64,000 bases of DNA from FEN-1219 sp963810755. Lineage in GTDB: Bacteria; Pseudomonadota; Gammaproteobacteria; Steroidobacterales; Rariloculaceae. Position 1 is the stretch's first letter. Each line of letters begins with the position of its first letter. The notes beneath the pieces are model-generated. The model did no database searches and was not told where the DNA came from. It saw only the letters and a program-made list of their open reading frames with translations. The DNA lies in assembly GCA_963810755.1 (NCBI GenBank), contig CAWEOP010000006.1, positions 1 through 64,000 of the forward strand. Direction: 5' to 3'. The position numbers were made by a program, and so were the translations under genes. Of the stretch, positions 18,412-26,903 are shown piece by piece.

Positions 18412-19078
18412 GGGATGAACCAGTAGTAGTCGCCGCGTGTAGCCCGCCTCTGGCGAAGAACGCCTTCCACTCGTCGACGTGCAGGATGGTCTGCGCGGTG
18501 AGGTTCCACGCGAGCATGCGCTCGCGTCTCCTCCTCGTTTCGATACGCGTCGACGGTGACGAAGGCGCCGCGCCGCTGCCACGCGCTCGATCTCGCGCAG
18601 CGCCAGGCCGCATTCCTCGCGCTCGAGGTTGTGGATGGTGTTGATCGAGATCACGACGTCGAAGGACTTGTCGGGAAACGGCAGCCGCCTCGCGTCTGGC
18701 GACCTGCACGTGCGGCTTCATGTCCTCGATCGCGTGCTCGATCGCGTAGCTGCGATACGTCCACACCCTTCACGGTGATGCCGGGAATCAGCTGCGCGAG
18801 GTCGTGCATCATGAAGCCCTTGCCGCAGCCGACGTCGAGCACCGAGCTCGCCGCGGTACGCAGGCCGAAGTGCTGCCTGAAGGTCGGCATCGACCGGCTG
18901 CCAGAAACGCGGCAGTGTAGTTGAATCCGCCGTAGCCGTGGCGGCGGTCGCCGTCGAAGAAGTCGCGGCCGAACTGCCGCGCGATGCGCCGGTCGTCCTC
19001 GGTCTTGCTCTGGCCCCGCTCGTCGACGTTGCGCTTCGTGCGCGGGTAGTTCACCAGCAGATCGATCTCGATTCCCAT
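18408..19078 (-). CDS. Class I SAM-dependent methyltransferase (frameshifted)
   Basis: Starts MGIEIDLLVNYPRTKRN at 19078 behind AAGGAACG. It continues RRIARQFGRDFFDGDRRHGY, then VPTFRQHFGL, motif I SVLDVGCGKGFMMHDL, PGITVKGVDVSQ, VISINTIHNLEREECGL, and ends WFIP at 18408. Eight single-base insertions (near 18911, 18890, 18749, 18697, 18573, 18527, 18451 and 18435) restore one continuous frame of about 220 residues when removed. The start lies just behind the dehydratase gene, and the stop overlaps the E1 alpha start. Probably a sugar methyltransferase; its acceptor is not known. Confidence 0.82.
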
Positions 19079-19080
19079 AT

Positions 19081-20115
19081 CGTTCCTTGTCGTCTCCAGC
19101 CTCTTAAGGGCGTTGTGATAGTCATCGCATGGCTGCGCAGGTCGTCGAAGTATCTCGTTGACCCAGCGCGATCGTCTCGTCCGAGCCCGTCTTCGAGCGC
19201 GACCTTGCGGTCCGCCCAGCCGGTGCTCGCGCGGATCTTGCTGCTGTCCAGACGATAGGCAGCGTCCTTGCCGAGCCGCTCGCCGACGATTTCGACGTTG
19301 TCCTCGGAAACTCGACGCCGAGCCGCTCGCAGATCATCTCGACCAGCGCGCGGATGCTGACGACGGTGTGGAGTCGAAATATGATAGGTCTCTCCCGGGA
19401 CGCCTGTCGTCGCGGCGCGCCAAGGTTGCCGTCCGCCACGTCGCGCGCATGGATGAAGGAGCGCTCGGACGTCGCCGCCACCGTGCAACTGCAGCTTCCT
19501 GCCCGAGCTTCACGAACAGGATGGTGCGCGGAACGATGCGGTAGAGCTGCTGCCCGGGCCCGTACACGTTCGCCGCTCGCGTGAAGACGACCGGGAAATC
19601 GTAGGCGGCGAAAGAAGCGTGCGCAGGCTCATGTCCGCCGCGGCGCGCGATACGGCGTACGGGGTGCTCGGATTGAACGGCGCGTCCTCGCGCACGGAGC
19701 CCTCGCTGCTGCCGTAGACCTCGGGCGTCGTGACGTGGACGTACTTCTTCAGGAACGTCGCAGCGGCGCAGCCGCTCGTGCAGCTTGACGTTCGCAACGA
19801 CGTTGGTCTGGAACCAGTGCTCCGGGTTCTGCCAGCTTTCCGCCACCATGCTCTGCGCGGCGAAATTGACGACGTACTCGCGGCCGATCGTCGCGCATCG
19901 ACCTGCATCGATCGCGTCGAGGTCGCGGTTCAGGTCGAGCTGATGGAAGCGAAAGCCGACCGCGCGTCGTGCCAGCGATAGGGCAGCAACGCGTCGATGG
20001 GGCTCCGGCGATCGGCTCACGCCGATCACCGTCTCGCCGCTGCTCGAGCAGGTAGCTCGACGAAACTCGCGCCGGAGAACGAATTGCTGCCGATGACGAG
20101 AACGCGCCCGGTCAT
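19081..20115 (-). CDS. NAD-dependent nucleotide-sugar 4,6-dehydratase/epimerase-like SDR (frameshifted)
   Basis: Extended SDR close to dTDP- and CDP-glucose 4,6-dehydratases. The start MTGRVLVIGSNSFSGASFVE at 20115 overlaps the isomerase stop (ATGA). Further segments are YVVNFAAQSMVAESWQNP, VHVTTPEVYGSSEGSVRED, TPYAVSRAAADMSLRTLL, VVFTRAANVYGPGQQLYR and ERSFIHARDVADG. The T-x-E motif of dehydratases appears as TTPEVYG. The catalytic Tyr-x3-Lys reads Tyr-x3-Arg. The 3' end is uncertain because of several shifts and lies just before the methyltransferase start. It probably forms a 4-keto-6-deoxy nucleotide sugar or epimerises one. Confidence 0.8.
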
Positions 20116-20748
20116 AGCTCACGCGACTGCGGCCGGAGCGGTTCGGCGCACAGCCACTGCATCAGCATGTGCCCGACGATGAGCTGCAGATCTTCGCTGA
20201 TCTGCATGTCGTCCACCGGAAAGTGGATCGCGACGTCGGCGAGTGGCTTGGCACTTGCCGCCGCATAGCCGAGGATCGCGTAGGTCTTGCATCCCCATCG
20301 CCTTCGCCTTGCTCGATCGCCTTGACGATGTTCGGCGAGTTGCCGCTGCCGGAGAGCACGATCAGCACGTCGCCGTTGTTCGCCTGCACCGCGAGTTGCA
20401 TGCGAGAAGATCTCGTCGTAGCCGCAGATCGTTGGCCAGGCAGGTGAGCACGGACGTGTTCGCCGGAACGCGCGTCGACGCGCAGGCCAGAGCCACACGG
20501 CTTCGAGATGCCGTAGAGGAAATCGTTGGCGAGGTGGATGGCGTTGCCCGCGCTGCCGCCGTTGCCGCAGAGGAACACCTGGCGACCATTCCGCCACGCC
20601 TGAGGAGCACGGGCTAGCCGCTCGAGCTTGGACCAGTCGAGGTCTGTAGGACGTGCCCGAGCCGCATTGCGTAGTCCCCGAAGGAGACGACCGGCCGATG
20701 AAATGCCGACTGGCGCTGCCCCATCGCGTTGTCAGGATCGACTGCCAT
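20112..20748 (-). CDS. gmhA: SIS-domain phosphosugar isomerase, GmhA-like (frameshifted)
   Basis: Sedoheptulose-7-phosphate isomerase-like SIS protein of about 210 residues. The ATG at 20748 lies behind CGGAGG. Segments in order are FGDYAMRLGHVLQ, DWSKLERLARA, VFLCGNGGSAGNAIHLAND (phosphosugar loop), GDVLIVLSGSGNSPNIVKA, YAILGYAAASAKPLADVAIH and the C-terminal LQLIVGHMLMQWLC. The last helix matches the GmhA tail E-x2-H. The substrate is either sedoheptulose 7-phosphate, the start of heptose synthesis, or a related ketose phosphate. The neighbouring fused kinase and nucleotidyltransferase favour a nucleotide-heptose pathway. Four or five single-base shifts interrupt the frame. Confidence 0.8.
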
Positions 20749-20768
20749 AGAAAAGCCTCCGCGGAAGG

Positions 20769-21707
20769 TCACGCTGCCGAGCGTTGCATCCAGCGCAGAT
20801 TGTAGTATTGGTCCTCATCCCGCAGCGCATTCTCACGGAACTTGTCGATGATCTCCGCGATTGCGTCGTCGACGGTCTTCTTCGGCCGAAAACCCGTCGC
20901 GAGCAGCTTGTCGGAGTTGACTCGATAGGAGCGCGGATCGTTCGACTGCGTCACGCGAATCTCGGCGGGCACTCGCCCCGTGACCTTCTTGGCAATGTCC
21001 AGAATGGAGATGTTCTCGAACCCGGCATTGTAGATGCCCTGCACGGCGGCACTTTGTCGAGCAGGAACAGGTAGAGATCGGTGATGTCGTCGATGTGAAT
21101 ATTCGGACGAACCTGAGATCCGCCGAAGACCGTGATGACGCGATTCGTCAGCGCCTGCATCGTAAGCATGTTCACCGAAACGTCCAAGCGCATTCGCGGC
21201 GAGAAGCCACAGACCGTCGCTGGTCGGACGATCTGCACGATGAAGTCGTTCTGGTAGCTGAGCAGCACGCGCTCGGCGACCATCTTGGTCTTGTTGTATT
21301 CGGAGATCGGCTTGAGCGCGAGGTCCTCGGTGACTTGCTCCTCCTCCTTGATGCCGTAGACGCTGCCGGAAGAGGCGTAGATGAACTGGCGCACGCCTTG
21401 CTCGCTTCGCGACCTCCGCAAGCTGCATCGTGGCGAGCGCGCTGATTTCCCAAGTGAGCTTCGGATCGAGGTCTCCACAGGGATCGTTGGCAACGGACGC
21501 CAGGTGAATGATCGCGTCGGAACCCGCAACCGGGATTTCGTCGATATTGCGGACGTCGGCCTTGAGGACGCGTAGGTTCGGGTGAGCACCGAGGAAATTG
21601 CCAAACCAGAGAGCGTCGACGACCGTGACCTCGTGGCCTCTGCTCAACAGCTTTGGGACGAGAACGGTCCCCTTGTACCCGCAACCGCCCGTAACCAATA
21701 CTTTCAT
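20769..21707 (-). CDS. NAD-dependent epimerase/dehydratase (frameshifted)
   Basis: Extended SDR of about 312 residues starting MKVLVTGGCGYKGTVLVPKL at 21707 behind AGAAGGGAAAG. The Rossmann loop carries Lys in GGCGYKG. Later segments are IIHLASVANDPCGDLDPKL, FIYASSGSVYGIKEEEQVTE, EYNKTKMVAERVLL (Tyr-x3-Lys), GFSPRMRLDVSVNMLT, PNIHIDDITDLYLFLLD, YNAGFENISILDIAKKV and DYRVNS-like DPRSYRVNSDKLL. The last element resembles sugar epimerases acting on nucleotide sugars. Two frame shifts, near 21410 and 21055, break it. It is the first gene of the long minus-strand operon and is divergent from the 2OG oxygenase. Confidence 0.85.
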   Translation of the reverse strand: MKVLVTGGCGYKGTVLVPKLLSRGHEVTVVDALWFGNFLGAHPNLRVLKADVRNIDEIPVAGSDAIIHLASVANDPCGDLDPKLTWEISALATMQLAEVAKRARRAPVHLRLFRQRLRHQGGGASHRGPRAQADLRIQQDQDGRRARAAQLPERLHRADRPTSDGLWLLAANALGRFGEHAYDAGADESRHHGLRRISGSSEYSHRRHHRSLPVPARQSAAVQGIYNAGFENISILDIAKKVTGRVPAEIRVTQSNDPRSYRVNSDKLLATGFRPKKTVDDAIAEIIDKFRENALRDEDQYYNLRWMQRSAA

Positions 21708-21890
21708 TGCTTTCCCTTCTCCTTCGCGTTCTGAACGGGCGCTTGCGCAGCTAGCGCGACGTGCCGGCGCCACGGCCGCGTATTGTGCCCTCAGTTAGTC
21801 AGCGGGCGCAAAGGGATGCCCCCTCACCCTAGGCAAGACGCCCGTCCCACGTATACCATCCCGGCGGTGAAATCTCCGCAGTCTCGCCCG

Positions 21891-22775
21891 ATGCCGACTC
21901 ACGCCGGTTCGGAATTGTCATCCCCAGACAGCTCGATCGCGACTGTCGCCGACTTCGTGGCGCAAGGATGGATCGTCGTTTCTTTGTCGCCGGAGGCACG
22001 GGCAATCGTCGACGAAGGACGCAACCTCTTGTTGCGCGTATTGCGCGATTCCGTCTCCGATTCGATCGAAAGCATCGAGCAATATCATTTAGCCGTCGAG
22101 GACGACAAGCGCCACACGGAGATCCAAGACCTCCTGAGCAAGGAATTCCAAAAGGCAGGCATCGCCAACCGGATCATTCGCGCGGACGTGCCCTTCTGGC
22201 AGTCCCTGGTCGGTGTCGACTTGCACGTGCAGAAATTCCCGTACCTCCGAGTCGCACGGCCGGGGAAGGCGCAGGACAACATCGGGATCCACCGCGACAC
22301 GCACTACGGCGCTACGCCATATGAGGTGTCCGTGAGCCTGGCGTTCACGGATAACGGTCCCGCGGGCTCGCTCGGAGTCGTTTCCAAGAGCCACGTGCGC
22401 CCCGAGTCAGATTTCCCGGTGACTCAGAAGCAGAGCGAGGACGTCACCAAAGGCTCGGTCAAACACAAGCTCGGATTTCTGTACGCCCCGAAACAGATGT
22501 CAAACGATGTGCGCGCCCACGTCGTGCCAGTGCCAGTGAGACCAGGCGAAGCGCTCGCGTTCAGCCTGTCCTTGATTCATGGGCAAGAAGTCAACGCGTC
22601 TCCCGTCACGCGTTTCTCCACCGATATCAGACTCGTAAACTCGTTCGCCCCGATTCAGTGGCAGCGCACGGTCCACGCCGACTACTACGAGCCGCTGACA
22701 GAGTCGCCCGTAGCCCAGCAGGCGCGTTCCTACTACGCCGCGAACCGCGAGGCGGATAGCGGTGGAACGAAATAA
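21891..22775 (+). CDS. 2OG-Fe(II) oxygenase of a carbohydrate cluster (PhyH-like)
   Basis: Non-haem iron, 2-oxoglutarate-dependent oxygenase of about 294 residues. The iron ligands fit His134 and Asp136 (GIHRDTHYG) and His230 (SLIHGQEVN); Arg241 or Arg247 (RFSTDIRL) would bind 2-oxoglutarate. The C-terminus TVHADYYEPL follows. This type is known from carbohydrate gene clusters, where hydroxylation or oxidation of a sugar is expected. I choose ATG 21891; in-frame codons upstream (ATG 21816, GTG 21867) are possible. Its stop lies 14 bases inside the next gene, so the two are translationally coupled. Confidence 0.8.
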   Translation: MPTHAGSELSSPDSSIATVADFVAQGWIVVSLSPEARAIVDEGRNLLLRVLRDSVSDSIESIEQYHLAVEDDKRHTEIQDLLSKEFQKAGIANRIIRADVPFWQSLVGVDLHVQKFPYLRVARPGKAQDNIGIHRDTHYGATPYEVSVSLAFTDNGPAGSLGVVSKSHVRPESDFPVTQKQSEDVTKGSVKHKLGFLYAPKQMSNDVRAHVVPVPVRPGEALAFSLSLIHGQEVNASPVTRFSTDIRLVNSFAPIQWQRTVHADYYEPLTESPVAQQARSYYAANREADSGGTK

Positions 22776-23934
22776 GCTGAACCGCTGTCAACTCTGCGGG
22801 CTCGACCGCCTCGTAACCTTCGACGACTTCGCGGCGCTCGCGCGCATCACGTCGGACTGTTTCCCATACAAGCCGGGCGGTCACCTCGCCGTATGCGAGA
22901 GTTGCGGCCATATTCAAAAGCTTGCCGAGGCGGATTGGCGCAGGGAGATCGAGGAGATCTACCGGCGCTACGACATGTTCCATCAAGGTGGCGGCGACGA
23001 GCAGATGGTGCTGGACCCGATCGCGGGTGGGCCGCGCCGGCGCAGCGAGCTGCTCGTCGATCGCCTAGGCAAGTTCGTCGACTTGAGCGCGCCCGGCAAG
23101 TCGTTCATCGACATCGGCTGCGGCACTGGCGCATTGGTGCGCGCCGTTTCGCAAGCGGCACCGGGCTGGGCGCTCCACGGCCTCGAGTACGACGATCGCC
23201 AGCTCGCGACGCTCCGTGCAATCTCGGGATTTCGGCGTCTCTACACGGGCGATCTTTCCTCGTTGACCGAACGCGTCGACTACGCGGCGATGATTCACGT
23301 GCTCGAGCACCTCGAGCAACCGGTCGACTACCTCCGACAACTCCGCGAGAAGCTGACTCCGGGCGGCATGCTCTTCGTGCAAGTGCCGAACGCTATGGAT
23401 AACCCGATCGACCTCTTGATCGCGGATCACTTGAGCCACTTTCAGCCAGAAACACTGCAGCTCGCGGCCGGACGGGCCGCTTTCGAGATAGTCCACTTTA
23501 CGGGCGAGTGGGTGCCAAAGGAGCTATCGCTGCTGATGCGCCCCGGCCAAGTGAACTCGGCGAATGTTGGATCCGGCGGCCGTGCCGCGATTCAAATGGT
23601 GCGGGAGCAGCTCGATTGGCTTGCAAAGTTCGTCGAGGCGGCGCGACAAACCGCGAACGATGCCCGCAACTTCGGCCTGTTCGGCACATCGATAGCCGCG
23701 ACGTGGCTCTTCCCGTTCGTCGAAGATCGCGTGCGCTTCTTCGTAGACGAGGACGTGAGCCGGCAGGGAAAGGAGTATCTCGGACGGCCGGTCGTGGGTC
23801 CGGAAAAGGTCGCTGCCGACGCGACCGTCTTTCTCGCGATGGTCCCAAGAACCGCGGGCGCGGTGAAGGCGCGGCTTCGATCGAGCGCGTTCGAGTTGGC
23901 GCCGCCGCCCGGCTTGGAACGAGTCGCCGGCTAG
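22762..23934 (+). CDS. Zinc-binding C-methyltransferase-like SAM enzyme
   Basis: A 390-residue methyltransferase in the three-part layout of sugar C-methyltransferases (NovU/TylC3 type). An N-terminal zinc site is built from Cys9-x2-Cys12 and Cys45-x2-Cys48. The central SAM domain has FIDIGCGTGALV at about 115-126 and MIHVLEHLEQPVDYL. The C-terminal domain has NFGLFGTSIAATWLFPFV and GRPVVGPEKV. Such enzymes add a methyl to carbon 3 or 5 of a keto nucleotide sugar, giving branched sugars. The start is GTG 22762, overlapping the oxygenase. It converges with the SLBB export gene. Confidence 0.85.
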   Translation: MERNKLNRCQLCGLDRLVTFDDFAALARITSDCFPYKPGGHLAVCESCGHIQKLAEADWRREIEEIYRRYDMFHQGGGDEQMVLDPIAGGPRRRSELLVDRLGKFVDLSAPGKSFIDIGCGTGALVRAVSQAAPGWALHGLEYDDRQLATLRAISGFRRLYTGDLSSLTERVDYAAMIHVLEHLEQPVDYLRQLREKLTPGGMLFVQVPNAMDNPIDLLIADHLSHFQPETLQLAAGRAAFEIVHFTGEWVPKELSLLMRPGQVNSANVGSGGRAAIQMVREQLDWLAKFVEAARQTANDARNFGLFGTSIAATWLFPFVEDRVRFFVDEDVSRQGKEYLGRPVVGPEKVAADATVFLAMVPRTAGAVKARLRSSAFELAPPPGLERVAG

Positions 23935-23978
23935 ACCGAGCTCGCACCGGCGCAACATCATGAGGACGATCCCGGTGA

Positions 23979-26768
23979 TCAGAACGAATTGACGGCCGCT
24001 GCCGCAATCGCAAGGTTGTAGACGATCTGTGTGATCGCGCTCCAGCGAGCTAGAGGCTGATTGACGTTGAGGGGCACGACGACCGTATCGCCCGGCCTCA
24101 TTCCAGAACCCGAATCGCGAGAGAACCAACGGCCGCCAGACTGGGCGACGACTTCGCCATTCGCCCTCACGACATATACGCGCCGCGTATCCGCCCGCTG
24201 CGTGGTCCCACCGCTCTTGTTGATGTATTCGTCACGACTGAGCCCGCGCTCGAATACGTGCGAGGTCGCGTACTGCACCTCGCCAAGGACGGTTACTTCC
24301 TGGCGTTGATCGGGCACGATCAGCTGGTCCCCTGCCTTCAGCACGATGTCAGTTTCGTCGGCGCCGGCTATGAGGTCATCCAAACGAATCACAAGTCGTC
24401 CCGTTGCGACAGTGTTGCGCAACTGAGTGATGAGCGATTGACCTGTCGTGATGGTTTGGCTCGCGTTGGGCTCGGAAATCGATACAGCGGCCAGATCCCG
24501 CTCGACGCGACTCGCAAGCGCCTCGAGTTGCTCCTGCTCCCGGTCCCGCAGCTCGACGCGCGTGAAGACGCTGCCCTCTGGGAAAGCCAGCTCAGTGAGA
24601 CCGCCGGCGCGCTTCAACACCGACGACAACTTCTCACCACGCCGGATCGGGTAGCTGCCGGGGAACACCACCTCGCCGCGAATGGTTACGGCCTCCTCTC
24701 CCCGCCAACGAGACACTTCCTTGACGTTCAGGTAATCGTAAGGAGTAAGCACGAGATCCGCCGCCGCGTCCCCCTTCAAGAGTCCCGCGAGATTGACCGT
24801 GAGCAGCTCGGTCTCGCGGTACTCGCCGTTCACGACTTCGTAGCGAGTGAGCTCGGCTTCCGTTACATATGCCGCCTCGCTCAGACCACCGCCCGCGCGC
24901 AGGAGATCGCTCACGCGCATGCCGGCTTCGAGCGGGTACTGGCCTGCGGCCCTGACTTGCCCGTTGACGCGGACCACGGGCAGCGGCGTGTTCGGGGCGG
25001 CTTGCGCTTCGATCTCGCGGATGATCGGATCGATGATGTGCTCTCGCCCGCTCTCGAGATTGAATACGTAGACGGTATCGCGCGGCTCGAGCAGAACGTT
25101 GGCGGAGCCGTTCGGCCGTAGCCACGCTTGCTGAAGGTCCGCCGACACGGCCTCCACCGCGACGTTCGGCGCGGGTTCCCGTCGGACGAAGACGTAGTTG
25201 AGGTCGGACATCGGTTTCACGAGCTGCGGCGCCGGGATGAGATCCCTCAGCCGCATTCCCGGCGTCCACTGAAACAGACCTGGCTGAAACACGTTGCCGA
25301 CCAAACGCACCGAATTTTCGAGCTGGTCGAGATTCGGGGGGATGCGCAGTACGTCGCCGTCGCGGACGGCCGTCTGCGCGCCACTCGTAAGATCGACATC
25401 CTGGACCGCGGTGCCGCGGTTCGGTACGACGCGCTCGATCCTCACACCCGTACGGTTTGCGTTTGCAGTCAGCCCGCCCGCAAGCGCGATGAGATCCGTG
25501 ACCGTCCGCTCGCCCTTCATCTCGTAGATCGCGGGCCGGCGCACCTCGCCGTCGACGGCGACCGTGGCTCCTAGCGGCGCCACGAAGATCGCGTCGCCCG
25601 GCATCAGCCGCACGTCCGCGCGCGTGTCGCCCCGGAGGAGAAGATCGTAGAGATCCAATGTCGATATGGTGTTTCCGTCGCGCATCAACGCAACATTGCG
25701 CAACGACCCGGCGGGCTTCACGCCGCCGCTCAAGAACAAGGCGTTGGTCATCGACGATAGCCCGCTCACCAAGTACGAGCCGGGTCGCTCGACATCGCCG
25801 AGCACGAACACGCGGATCGAGCGCAGCTCTCCGAGCGTGACGCTCGCTCGAACGCCGATCATCTGCTCCGACACGCGCTGAGTGATCGCGTCGCGCAGTT
25901 CTTCGAACGTGAGACCGCTGACGATGACAGGGCCGATCTCGGGGAAGGTGATCGTGCCTTCACGGCTCACCGGAAAGGTGTAGTCTTCATTCTCGTTACC
26001 AAAGAGCTGCACGTTGACGGTGTCGCCGGGGCCGACGACGTACCCCGCGGGCACGGGAATGTCGGTCGGCGGGGCAAACGCTCTCGTTCGACGCTCGAAG
26101 AGATCGGACCCGAACGGCTTCAATGCCTTCGTGCCGACCGGCTCGAGCGGCAGAAATGTCAGGATCATCGTAAACTGCTTCAACGAAGGCTCGGCCTGAA
26201 CGCGCACGGTGGCCTCGTCGACGTTCAGCCCGGCGAGCGCTATAGCGGCCACGCCAGGCAGCAATAGCTGTCCCGAGCCATCGAGCTCGTAGGGGTTACC
26301 CTTCTCGAGACGACGCTGGAAGTCGTCGACGCCCTTTTGCTCCTCGGGTAAGCGCAAGACCACCTTCGAGTCGTCGCGCGGCATGAACTCGAGCACGATC
26401 GTGTCATGCGGCTTGAGCCGCGGAACTTCCTCTTTTTCGGAGTCGTCCACGGCGGTTTGTTGGCCCAACGCGTCTTGGAGGGCGGCGGCCGCATCCGGAT
26501 CGATCTCTTCGCCCTCCGCGCGCGGCTGATTTTGGCCTTGCAGCATGGAGAGGATCGCCTCACGCTGCGCAGGCGGTAACGATCGCTGCAGCTCACGAAT
26601 CAGCGCTTGCTGCTGCGCCGGCGGCATCGAGTTGAACGCACGAACCTGCTCGTCGACCGGGATCGGCACTTGAGCCAACGCCAACCGCACCGGACCACCG
26701 GAGACGGCGGCGGCGAAGAGAAGCGCAAACGCGCGCGCCCTGCACAACCGCGAGCAGAACGCCGTCAT
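23979..26768 (-). CDS. Polysaccharide export protein with six SLBB domains (OPX/Wza-like)
   Basis: A 929-residue exported protein. A signal peptide precedes an Ala-x-Ala site (LALAQ, about 30), without a lipobox cysteine. A Gln/Pro-rich segment follows. The polysaccharide export domain lies near 245-320 (YVVGPGDTVNVQLFGN). Six SLBB-type repeats can be seen: VFVLGDVERPGSY, VAVDGEVRRPAIY, VRLVGNVFQPGLF, VRVNGQVRAAGQY, VTIRGEVVFPGSY and VTVLGEVQYATSH. The chain ends with a hydrophobic stretch (YNLAIAAAAVNSF). Wza-type proteins form the outer-membrane channel for polysaccharide. This one is more than twice the length of Wza (about 380 residues). The frame is intact. No partner tyrosine kinase Wzc is found in the window. 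Confidence 0.9.
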   Translation of the reverse strand: MTAFCSRLCRARAFALLFAAAVSGGPVRLALAQVPIPVDEQVRAFNSMPPAQQQALIRELQRSLPPAQREAILSMLQGQNQPRAEGEEIDPDAAAALQDALGQQTAVDDSEKEEVPRLKPHDTIVLEFMPRDDSKVVLRLPEEQKGVDDFQRRLEKGNPYELDGSGQLLLPGVAAIALAGLNVDEATVRVQAEPSLKQFTMILTFLPLEPVGTKALKPFGSDLFERRTRAFAPPTDIPVPAGYVVGPGDTVNVQLFGNENEDYTFPVSREGTITFPEIGPVIVSGLTFEELRDAITQRVSEQMIGVRASVTLGELRSIRVFVLGDVERPGSYLVSGLSSMTNALFLSGGVKPAGSLRNVALMRDGNTISTLDLYDLLLRGDTRADVRLMPGDAIFVAPLGATVAVDGEVRRPAIYEMKGERTVTDLIALAGGLTANANRTGVRIERVVPNRGTAVQDVDLTSGAQTAVRDGDVLRIPPNLDQLENSVRLVGNVFQPGLFQWTPGMRLRDLIPAPQLVKPMSDLNYVFVRREPAPNVAVEAVSADLQQAWLRPNGSANVLLEPRDTVYVFNLESGREHIIDPIIREIEAQAAPNTPLPVVRVNGQVRAAGQYPLEAGMRVSDLLRAGGGLSEAAYVTEAELTRYEVVNGEYRETELLTVNLAGLLKGDAAADLVLTPYDYLNVKEVSRWRGEEAVTIRGEVVFPGSYPIRRGEKLSSVLKRAGGLTELAFPEGSVFTRVELRDREQEQLEALASRVERDLAAVSISEPNASQTITTGQSLITQLRNTVATGRLVIRLDDLIAGADETDIVLKAGDQLIVPDQRQEVTVLGEVQYATSHVFERGLSRDEYINKSGGTTQRADTRRVYVVRANGEVVAQSGGRWFSRDSGSGMRPGDTVVVPLNVNQPLARWSAITQIVYNLAIAAAAVNSF

Positions 26769-26865
26769 CTGGTAGGTAACCTCAAATCAATCTCAAAACA
26801 GATTCCGAATCGAGCCGGGGGCGGCATCGCTGCCCGCACTGGGCCAGTGCGCCTGAACGGGGTGC

Positions 26866-26894
26866 ATGATATCGGCGGCGCCTAAGGGCTACAA
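26866..26894 (-). promoter_or_regulatory. Candidate sigma-70 promoter for the SLBB export gene
   Basis: On the minus strand TTGTAG (26894-26889) and TATCAT (26871-26866) are separated by 17 bases. The predicted start of transcription is about 90 bases before the ATG at 26768. Confidence 0.4.
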
Positions 26895-26903
26895 GAAAGG
26901 ACA

